From NCBI GenBank assembly GCA_015059875.1, contig SUZQ01000001.1:1-64000 (forward strand): a DNA stretch of 64,000 nucleotides. The letters run 5' to 3'. Position 1 is the stretch's first letter. Every line of letters begins with the position of its first letter. The notes under the pieces are model-generated. The model had not been told where the DNA came from. It saw only the letters and a program-made list of their open reading frames with translations, and did no database searches. Positions 57,909 to 64,000 of this stretch are shown piece by piece. Source of the DNA: Rikenellaceae bacterium (GTDB lineage Bacteria > Bacteroidota > Bacteroidia > Bacteroidales > Rikenellaceae). Position numbers and translations under genes: made by a program.

Positions 57909-59108
57909 CTATCGCTCAACCATCTTTGCCAAGCCTCCCTCCGAGGTTTCGCGGTAGAGCGAAGGGAGATTGTGTCCCGTTTCGTGCATCACCGCCACAA
58001 CCTTGTCGAACGAAACAAGATGTGAGCCATCCGAGAGTGTAGCGTAGGTGTTGGCATCAAAGGCTCGCGCTGCTGCAATAGCATTGCGCTCAATACAAGG
58101 CACTTGCACCAATCCGCAGACAGGATCGCAGGTTAAGCCTAAATGGTGTTCCAAGCCCATCTCTGCGGCATATTCGATTTGCGCAGGTGTACCTCCAAAG
58201 AGCTGACAAGCTGCCGCAGCGGCCATAGCACACGCCACGCCAATCTCTCCTTGGCATCCCACCTCGGCTCCCGAAATCGAGGAGTTTGTCTTGACGACAT
58301 TTCCGAACAATCCTGCTGTCGCCAATGCGCGCAACATTCTGATACGGAGAAACTCGCGCGAGGTGTTTAGATGATACATTACAGCTGGCAGAACTCCGCA
58401 CGAACCGCAAGTTGGAGCTGTAACAACCGTACCTCCCGATGCATTCTCCTCGGCTACGGCGAGTGCGTAGGCGTAGATTTTTGCTCTCGTTGCGAGCGAA
58501 TCGGTAAAACTCTTCGACTTGACGAAGTAGGTACTCGCCTTGCGCGCAACCTTCAAACCGCCAGGCAATACGCCATCATTGTTCAATCCGCGCGCGATGG
58601 TGTCGCACATTACCGTCCAAATATTATCCAAGAAGTCCCAAATCTCCTTGCCCTCGCAATCCTCAACATACTCCCAATAGGTCTTGCCCTCACGATAACA
58701 CCACTCCTTTATCTCGCTGATGGTGCTGAGTGGGTATATCTGCTTCTTGTCGGCAGGCTTAGTATCCTCATTCGCCAATGCACCACCACCAACGCTGTAA
58801 ATCTCCCACTTGTCGTACACCTCGCCACCGCGCAACGCCTCGAAAAGCATTCCGTTTGGATGAAATGGCAGTACAACATCCGCCTTCCAGAGAATCTCTA
58901 TTGGTGCTACGGGCTGCAAAACGGACTCTATCGCCTTGTCGGTCAAGTGACCTCGCCCCGTTGCAGCGAGTGAGCCGTAGAGCGTCACACGAAAACTCTC
59001 CGCATCGGGACAACGCTTCAAAAACTCCTCAGCGGCACGCTTTGGCCCCATCGTGTGGCTACTCGATGGCCCATTTCCTATCTTGAATAACTCTCGTAAC
59101 GACTCCAT
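57909..59108 (-). CDS. sdaA: L-serine ammonia-lyase (iron-sulfur type, single chain)
   Basis: 399 residues from the ATG at 59108 (MESLRELFKIGNGPSSSHTMGP); the upstream 34 codons of the track lie in promoter DNA. The N-terminal beta domain with the GNGPSSSHTMGP loop and the C-terminal alpha domain are fused, as in one-chain enzymes. The [4Fe-4S] cluster cysteines are in TCGSCGVLP, VGCQGEIGVACAMAA and CDPVCGLVQVPCIERNA. The enzyme deaminates serine to pyruvate. A TATCTTTG box (complement at 59129-59136) precedes the start. Confidence 0.96.
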   Translation of the reverse strand: MESLRELFKIGNGPSSSHTMGPKRAAEEFLKRCPDAESFRVTLYGSLAATGRGHLTDKAIESVLQPVAPIEILWKADVVLPFHPNGMLFEALRGGEVYDKWEIYSVGGGALANEDTKPADKKQIYPLSTISEIKEWCYREGKTYWEYVEDCEGKEIWDFLDNIWTVMCDTIARGLNNDGVLPGGLKVARKASTYFVKSKSFTDSLATRAKIYAYALAVAEENASGGTVVTAPTCGSCGVLPAVMYHLNTSREFLRIRMLRALATAGLFGNVVKTNSSISGAEVGCQGEIGVACAMAAAAACQLFGGTPAQIEYAAEMGLEHHLGLTCDPVCGLVQVPCIERNAIAAARAFDANTYATLSDGSHLVSFDKVVAVMHETGHNLPSLYRETSEGGLAKMVER

Positions 59109-59128
59109 AATATCAGTTTTGATTGTGA

Positions 59129-59136
59129 CAAAGATA
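59129..59136 (-). promoter_or_regulatory. -7 box (TATCTTTG) of sdaA
   Basis: Plus-strand CAAAGATA, 20 bases before the sdaA ATG, fits TAnnTTTG and supports the shorter start. Confidence 0.55.
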
Positions 59137-59159
59137 GACAAAAAATTACAATTCCTATG

Positions 59160-59210
59160 CAAAAAGAGCCTCTCTAACTTCATTCTCTTGTTAGATAGGC
59201 CCTTTTTCAA
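59160..59210 (-). terminator. Hairpin with T-run at the end of the phage-like module
   Basis: On the minus strand GGGCCTATCTAAC pairs imperfectly with GTTAGAGAGGCTC and is followed by TTTTTG; it separates the module from sdaA. Confidence 0.7.
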
Positions 59211-59213
59211 TCT

Positions 59214-59636
59214 CTATGATACATCTGCAATAAACAGTTGCCAACCACTCCAGATATCTGACATCTTTGCCGCAACGCCATTCTCCACCTCCGACATCGC
59301 TGCCACAACGGCGGTCATCACCGCTGCATCGGTGGTAGAGATCGGCTCATCGGGCAGAAGGTGTGTGGCATCTGCAACGCGGCGAATATAGCCCTCGGTG
59401 TTGTTCTCCGAAGGTGGTGCGTACCTATTTATCATATCGCGAAGGGTGCGGCATCCGTGCTTCACTGCGTATGTGTGCAACAAGACAAACATTGCGCGAT
59501 AGCCCCACTCGATACTCTCGAATTGGCGAAATGCCACATCGCTACTCTCTGCTCGCTCACCCTTGTAGCGGAACGAGCCGCGTCGTATATTTCCAGGATT
59601 AAGGTTTCGTAGTCCTCTGCTCATCTTTCGTGTCAT
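59214..59636 (-). CDS. Phage endolysin/virion structural protein (P5-like)
   Basis: 140 residues (ATG at 59624, MSRGLRN, equally possible). RGLRNLNPGNIRRGSFRYKGE, FESIEWGYRAMFVLL and INRYAPPSENNTEGYIRRV form the pattern of small phage structural proteins or lytic transglycosylase-like P5 proteins, very common in Bacteroidetes prophages. It overlaps the holin gene by up to 38 bases in another frame. Codon use is like that of the host genes. Confidence 0.85.
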   Translation of the reverse strand: MTRKMSRGLRNLNPGNIRRGSFRYKGERAESSDVAFRQFESIEWGYRAMFVLLHTYAVKHGCRTLRDMINRYAPPSENNTEGYIRRVADATHLLPDEPISTTDAAVMTAVVAAMSEVENGVAAKMSDIWSGWQLFIADVS

Positions 59637-60057
59637 ACTCTCCTATTTCGCGTTCAACCTTTCGTTTTACATAATTGCGCAACCACTCGAACAGTTTGGC
59701 ATCGCTCAATACCGAGGCATTCTCCAAAAACGACCACATCTCAACGCCACAAATCGCCCCAGCAATAATGCGTGTTAGGTGCAGCATCATAAAGTCGAGA
59801 ATGCAATACTCGATAAGCCAACTCATCGCAATGGTAAGCATCACAAAACCCGCCTTGCGTATCGTGCGCCACGCTTCGTGCGACGAAAAGTACCACTTCT
59901 CGCCCCTCTGTTTCGCCTCGCAACGGGAGGCTATGACTCCCGTTACAAAATCGACTAATATAAATGTCAATGCGCACAACACAACAGACCTTATCGGTGC
60001 AAATAGGGCGGCTAACCCCAAAATAGCACCATTAGCGTATCTGTACATAACCTCCAT
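59599..60057 (-). CDS. Phage holin family protein
   Basis: 152 residues with three hydrophobic segments (YANGAILGLAALFAPI, VLCALTFILVDFVTGVI, GFVMLTIAMSWLIEYCILDF) and the characteristic DFVTGVIASRCEAKQRGEKW turn of the phage_holin_4-type family (toxin secretion/phage lysis holins). A charged C-terminus follows. Located just before the endolysin-like gene, the usual lysis arrangement. An alternative start at 60048 follows GGAGG closely. Confidence 0.85.
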   Translation of the reverse strand: MEVMYRYANGAILGLAALFAPIRSVVLCALTFILVDFVTGVIASRCEAKQRGEKWYFSSHEAWRTIRKAGFVMLTIAMSWLIEYCILDFMMLHLTRIIAGAICGVEMWSFLENASVLSDAKLFEWLRNYVKRKVEREIGEYDTKDEQRTTKP

Positions 60058-60505
60058 TTATGGAGCATCTTTGCATTATATCGTTGCCTGCATCATAGCT
60101 TGCAAACTCCGACGCGTTTCTTTTCAAGTAGTTGGACAATCGTTTCAACAGCGACTGTCGGCGCAAACGCAACGACTTGTGCAGCGTGTGTACGGCAGTC
60201 TTGATTGCCGTATCGCTGCGCGCCGAGGAGGGAATATACAAACCCAACTCCCCTGTACGGACATTGAGAGATGGCTGAATCATTGTTCGCACCGCCATAG
60301 CGAGCGCAGGTGCGACATAATCGTCGAGCAGAGTCGTGTGAGAGCCTCCCAGCATCTCTTCGTATAGCTCTGTTCCCACAATCGGGACAATGTAGCGATC
60401 CGCTGCTGAAGCGATGTCTGAATCGAGTACAACCTCTGGCGAAACATATTCACCATCGCTGAAAGCCAATTTAATAACTTGTTCATTTGTGATAAGATTT
60501 TTCAT
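60032..60505 (-). CDS. Phage head-tail connector-like protein (DUF6712-like)
   Basis: 157 residues, mainly helical. ITNEQVIKLAFSDGEYVSPEVVL followed by DIASAADRYIVPIVGTELYEEM is the pattern of small adaptor proteins in Bacteroidetes prophages (DUF6712), which resemble the helical connector that docks below the portal. It ends inside the start of the holin gene. The assignment comes from sequence pattern and position between portal and lysis genes. Confidence 0.65.
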   Translation of the reverse strand: MKNLITNEQVIKLAFSDGEYVSPEVVLDSDIASAADRYIVPIVGTELYEEMLGGSHTTLLDDYVAPALAMAVRTMIQPSLNVRTGELGLYIPSSARSDTAIKTAVHTLHKSLRLRRQSLLKRLSNYLKRNASEFASYDAGNDIMQRCSINGGYVQIR

Positions 60506-60511
60506 AACCGT

Positions 60512-61738
60512 TTAATCAATAGATTTAAGGTTGGATTTGCTGATTTCGGAGAGGAAGAGCTGCTGTCGCTCATCGCTCTCGTCATACTCCAATCCATCCG
60601 CCTTGCGCGCCTCCCAAACCCTCATATAGATAGGTTTCGAGCGAGTTGGAGGGCGATTTATAATCTCTAACGAGGAGCTATCAATCTGCAAAATCTTGGA
60701 TATTGCGTGCAGAATCGGCTCCATTATCTCGCTCTGCTCGCCAAGAATTACGGTGTTGAGAGCCACCTCATACTCGTGCAAAATTCGCTCGGAGCTGAAA
60801 CCCGACGAGTAGTCCAAACCACTCAACGAGCGAAACCACGAGTGCGCCACCACAATGTCGCTTGTCGCCTGATCGTGCAACTCTTTCCAGTCGCCATCGT
60901 TTTGCGACTCAATGGGGATAAAACGCGAATTGTCGTCGGAACTCTCGTCACGAATGATAAACATCACCTGTCCGGGCTTACCCGCGAAACGCTGCTCCGC
61001 CATACGCGCCAACTCGGAGGCCTGCTCCTCGCTATCCACTGCGTTGTCAATCATCATTACACCCGAAAGCTGGAACGAATTGTCCAAACGAGCAATATTC
61101 CAACGATCTGTCTTGTAGGCTATTGCCGAGACATTCAATCCCGCAATGTACTGCGGAACACCGTAGTGGTCGAACATCGGCTCGTAGTCCTTGTAGTGAA
61201 TTATCGCACGAAGGCTTCCATCTGTCTGCTTCTCAAAGTTCGGATAGAGTGGCAACGATATCGCCTCCTTCGCATTGAAGTGCCTCCAGTCGTGATGAAG
61301 CAATATGTGCTGCGAATCCTTTGCGACACGGCAACGCGTAGCATCTTGATGATACAACGAGAGGAAGGAGTGATTCTCATCCGTCACCACCTCCAAGAAG
61401 GCGTTGCCGAACAACGACTTATCGAAAGCCAACTTGTTCAATATTTGGCGCAACGACTCGCCATCTCCGTTGGCTCGCTTTACGAAACTACCCAGCAGAA
61501 TCTCCGAGATGTCGTAGTTGAAACCCTTGCCAGAGATGTAATCCGCCTTATCGTTTATGATACGACGATGTGCAGTCGAGCGTCGCGACAAGACCGCCAA
61601 CGCCTCTGGCATATTGTTATCCGTTCCCCAACGCCAGAACTCTTTACTCTCAACCGTTTTGGGCGACAGCGCATAGAACATATCGGCACTATTTTGTGCG
61701 GTGGTACAGATTTTACTCTTTGTCTTTACATTTTCCAT
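60512..61738 (-). CDS. Phage portal protein
   Basis: 408 residues. The segments FWRWGTDNNMPEALAVLSRRSTAHRRIINDKADYISGKGF, the FDKSLFGNAFLEVVTDE strand and WNIARLDNSFQLSGVMMIDN match phage portal proteins of the Bacteroidetes prophage type, and SWFRSLSGLDYSSGFSSERILHEYEVALNTVILGEQSEIMEPI continues the crown and stem. The portal forms the dodecameric channel for DNA packaging. Unusually it lies after the capsid gene. Confidence 0.8.
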   Translation of the reverse strand: MENVKTKSKICTTAQNSADMFYALSPKTVESKEFWRWGTDNNMPEALAVLSRRSTAHRRIINDKADYISGKGFNYDISEILLGSFVKRANGDGESLRQILNKLAFDKSLFGNAFLEVVTDENHSFLSLYHQDATRCRVAKDSQHILLHHDWRHFNAKEAISLPLYPNFEKQTDGSLRAIIHYKDYEPMFDHYGVPQYIAGLNVSAIAYKTDRWNIARLDNSFQLSGVMMIDNAVDSEEQASELARMAEQRFAGKPGQVMFIIRDESSDDNSRFIPIESQNDGDWKELHDQATSDIVVAHSWFRSLSGLDYSSGFSSERILHEYEVALNTVILGEQSEIMEPILHAISKILQIDSSSLEIINRPPTRSKPIYMRVWEARKADGLEYDESDERQQLFLSEISKSNLKSID

Positions 61739-61759
61739 ATCGTTGATGTTTTTTAGTGG

Positions 61760-62239
61760 TTAGATAATCTCGGGCGAAAACTCCGTGTCGTACGAAACAA
61801 GTCGCAGCGTAACAGTTGGAGTGTCGTGCAGACGGCTGCCCGAGGAGGATGTGAGGGCTTCAAGACGCAGGGGCTGCTCGGTGGTAAATTGAGCTGAATA
61901 GCCAACAAGGAGTCGGCGGCCATCGCACAATGACACCACAGCAACCAAACCCTCGTACAACACTTGCTCCAAAAATTCGATGGTCAGCCAATCGGAGGCA
62001 TCTCTTCTGTCGGCAACAATGCTCAACCGATGCGACACGCAGGCGACGCCATCGTTGCATTCGGCGCACTCTTCATACTGCGACAAATCATCCAAGAGGT
62101 CGATTTCGAGGGAAAACTCATCCGAAAGTTCAACCTCACAACCATCACTTGAAAAGAGGGCTGACTCCACCGCGTTGGCTGGGTAGAGAGTTACACTCTC
62201 CACCCCACCAACAGGCTTATAGTTCGAGGCAGCACCCAT
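61760..62239 (-). CDS. Hypothetical phage structural protein
   Basis: I do not recognise this 159-residue protein. It is rich in Cys, Val, Ser and Asp with no signal peptide or membrane helix, likely beta-rich (EFSLEIDLLDDLSQYEECAEC, LLVGYSAQFTTEQPLRLE). Its ATG overlaps the stop of the capsid gene (TAATG), and the portal gene follows by 21 bases, so it belongs to the structural operon, perhaps as a head or neck component. Confidence 0.65.
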   Translation of the reverse strand: MGAASNYKPVGGVESVTLYPANAVESALFSSDGCEVELSDEFSLEIDLLDDLSQYEECAECNDGVACVSHRLSIVADRRDASDWLTIEFLEQVLYEGLVAVVSLCDGRRLLVGYSAQFTTEQPLRLEALTSSSGSRLHDTPTVTLRLVSYDTEFSPEII

Positions 62240-63219
62240 TACACAATCGTGAGATCATCATAGATATAAGCAGAAATCAACGCCTCATCGGCAATTGCCG
62301 TACCTGCAAGGAACACAGCGCGCTGACGATTCTCCATCTCGTCTGGATTGTACCACAAATGGATCTCCTTCTCAGGCGAATCGGCAGTGTTGAGAGCCAA
62401 GATGAAGTTACGACGATCGGTAAGAATCGCAAATGACGAGGCGATCTTAATACCGTAGTTGTTAGCCGCAACCTCCACAAGCGGAATACCATGATAGGTC
62501 AATACTGGGCGACCTGTGGCAATCGTCTGAGTACAGTTCGACAATCCATTATCATCAAGATAGAACTGATAAGCATCGTAGATGTCGGAACTTACATAGA
62601 ATACCAGATTTCCGTCCGATGCGATATTTCGCAATGTCGGCTTTGCAGAGCGCCAAGCATTGTTGAGAATCTCCACCACCGAGCAATCTTCGTGATCGGA
62701 GAGTACATAGACATTATTGAGATTACCACCCTTCTCATTGATGTTCAACAGACGGCGGATAAATCCGTCGAAGCTACTGATGTTAGAGACAACACCCTCA
62801 ACATCGCCAAACCACATCGAGGCGTAGACACTCTCGGCAATAGAGCGACGGAAAAGCTCGGTCTCAACCTTCTCCAGATCGCTACAGGTCAAGTCGCCCG
62901 AACTAAACTCTGGTACACTTGAGAGATAGTCAAAAACGGTTGAAATATAATCCTCGGCGGTATACGACGACTCAGCCTTCAATCTCTTCATCTCAACCTC
63001 GTTTTGCATATAATAGGTTGATGGGCCGCCCTGCCAACCCGCGACATAAGACTTTAGGATGTTTTTGCTGTGAGCGAACAACGGAACCTTGGTCGGCATT
63101 GGCTGATTGTAGAGTACGCGTACTCCAAACTCATCTGCCGACTTACCGCAGAATATTGGACGGAAAAAGATCTCCTCAACCTCTTTTACATTGTAGGTCT
63201 TTGAATTTTCGATAATCAT
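62239..63219 (-). CDS. Phage major capsid protein (HK97-like fold)
   Basis: 326 residues. The C-terminal two thirds follow the pattern of HK97-type capsid proteins of Bacteroidetes prophages: NAWRSAKPTLRNIASDGNLVFYVSSDIYDAYQFYL, then GRPVLTYHGIPLVEVAANNYG and FAILTDRRNFILALNTADSPEKEIHLWYNPDEMENRQRAVFLAGTAIADEALI. The first 60 residues may be an N-arm. The gene is directly after a ClpP-like maturation protease, the canonical partner. Confidence 0.75.
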   Translation of the reverse strand: MIIENSKTYNVKEVEEIFFRPIFCGKSADEFGVRVLYNQPMPTKVPLFAHSKNILKSYVAGWQGGPSTYYMQNEVEMKRLKAESSYTAEDYISTVFDYLSSVPEFSSGDLTCSDLEKVETELFRRSIAESVYASMWFGDVEGVVSNISSFDGFIRRLLNINEKGGNLNNVYVLSDHEDCSVVEILNNAWRSAKPTLRNIASDGNLVFYVSSDIYDAYQFYLDDNGLSNCTQTIATGRPVLTYHGIPLVEVAANNYGIKIASSFAILTDRRNFILALNTADSPEKEIHLWYNPDEMENRQRAVFLAGTAIADEALISAYIYDDLTIV

Positions 63220-63288
63220 AATTTTAAGTTTTTTTGTCTGTTTGTAGTTAAATTTTTTGTTGCAATGACAAATTCGAGATGACTCTTT

Positions 63289-64000
63289 TTACAACCTCTG
63301 ATATCTCAGATTGCGCAAATCATCTGCATACGCCAATGCGTTGTGTGTTGGCTGAACACCCTCCAACGAGGGGTCTTCACACACCTTTGTTCGGCTTCCC
63401 TTCACGCCATTTTGCCCCTCTTCAAACGCGATTGTAGAGGCTTTGGGCTGGATGTTTTCGGGCAGGTGAAGAACATTTACATCGTTCAATGGGGCTGTTG
63501 TTTCGACCTCTTGCTGCTGAGGGCTAAACCACCCTTTTACCCTCTCGATAAGACCTTTGGGCTTGGTGGTCTCCTCCACCCCGATAATCGCATCGGCAAG
63601 TCCCGCCTCAACAACCTCGTTTGGACTCAACCAGCGTCCGCGACCACTATTCTCGCTCATCAGGGCGATAAACGACTCCTTGCTGCGCCCCGAACGAAGC
63701 GCGTACAGCGACGCGAGGCGGTCATCGGTCTTTTTGAGTAGGTCAATTCGCTCGGAAAGGTCGGCGGCATTACCCTCTACGGTGCTGCTCGATAGATGCA
63801 CAAGATAGAGTGCTGACGAGGCAATTTCGCGGCAGCCTGCACTCGCAGCCTGCGCAATAATTGTGGCTGCCGAAGCGGTATAACCGTAACATCGCGTGGT
63901 GATTGTGGCGTCGAGCGAAATAAGTGACTCGTAGATAAGTAGAGCATCGTTTACATCTCCGCCCGTTGAACGGATATTCACAACAACCCTCTCAGCTTCA
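63289..64000 (-). CDS. ClpP-like phage head maturation protease (5' end outside window)
   Basis: The frame is open to the right edge, beyond the track start (a GTG at 63981). EERVVVNIRSTGGDVNDAL, GYTASAATIIAQAAS with the nucleophile Ser, and YLVHLSSSTVEGN with the His form the ClpP/SppA-type active site of phage prohead proteases. A C-terminal tail of about 70 residues with no clear fold follows (EVVEAGLADAIIGVEETTK then low complexity). It cuts capsid and scaffold proteins during head assembly. Its upstream neighbours, likely terminase or others, lie outside the window. Confidence 0.85.
   Translation of the reverse strand, partial: EAERVVVNIRSTGGDVNDALLIYESLISLDATITTRCYGYTASAATIIAQAASAGCREIASSALYLVHLSSSTVEGNAADLSERIDLLKKTDDRLASLYALRSGRSKESFIALMSENSGRGRWLSPNEVVEAGLADAIIGVEETTKPKGLIERVKGWFSPQQQEVETTAPLNDVNVLHLPENIQPKASTIAFEEGQNGVKGSRTKVCEDPSLEGVQPTHNALAYADDLRNLRYQRL

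Overview
The window looks like a chromosome segment of a Bacteroidales bacterium, most likely Alistipes or a close Rikenellaceae relative. The evidence is repeated TAnnTTTG promoter boxes of the Bacteroidetes type, a PorX-type response regulator/phosphatase, a DUF2723 protein, BACON-domain lipoproteins, a GH109-type oxidoreductase, SbsA-like and DUF4296 lipoproteins, WaaA (hence Kdo-containing LPS), and few Shine-Dalgarno sequences. Genus is an inference from gene content; no rRNA is present.

Layout. 1-719 is the end of a DUF2723 membrane protein. 858-2682 is an AT-rich accessory pair: a PD-(D/E)xK nuclease with an HsdR-type N-terminus and a small membrane protein. Then come cysS, tRNA-Gly(CCC) and a minus-strand stretch (acyl-CoA synthetase, lepA, waaA, yraN, pepE). 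A plus-strand run follows: acpP-fabF-rnc-radC, a GH109 oxidoreductase, a kinase-like/WG-repeat protein, glyS, ruvX and def. 19969-30391 holds two minus-strand operons: rbfA-lolC/E-like-DUF4296-amidohydrolase, and flippase-holB-folK-lipoprotein-SbsA-like-barrel. GH3, rpsA (S1) and comEC follow, then a flavin reductase pair, yceD-rpmF-plsX and efp. 40832-45011 is a surface-nuclease locus: a 49-aa leader ORF, a BACON lipoprotein, and a nuclease domain cut off by an in-frame TGA. 45156-57825 carries an S9 peptidase, NUDIX, porX, an ExbB-membrane-ExbD-ExbD operon, trxB, rnz, an rRNA/tRNA methyltransferase, maf and a SulP transporter. sdaA follows, and the right end (59214-64000) is a phage-like capsid/portal/holin/endolysin module on the minus strand running off the window.

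The least ordinary part is the intergenic DNA. It contains many tandem arrays with 7-bp units in several sequence families (GCCATTA, TTGACAA, ATTGAGA, TTTTAAC, GCATTCT), some starting at stop codons and others ending just before start codons. Two arrays share a conserved hairpin insert of about 60-70 bp. There are two decamer-repeat elements with GGCGCA/TGCGCC ends, upstream of the cysS and rpsA promoters. Two copies of a roughly 125-bp palindrome show compensatory base changes, and one lies inside the predicted glyS leader. There are also two GTCATTGCGAG palindromes plus a fragment, a CCTCCCC double hairpin, nonamer arms, and a 12-bp array full of AAGGAG in front of yceD. I find no CRISPR array, insertion sequence or rRNA. 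Most of the genes are housekeeping; they cover translation, lipid and envelope synthesis, and surface polymer degradation.
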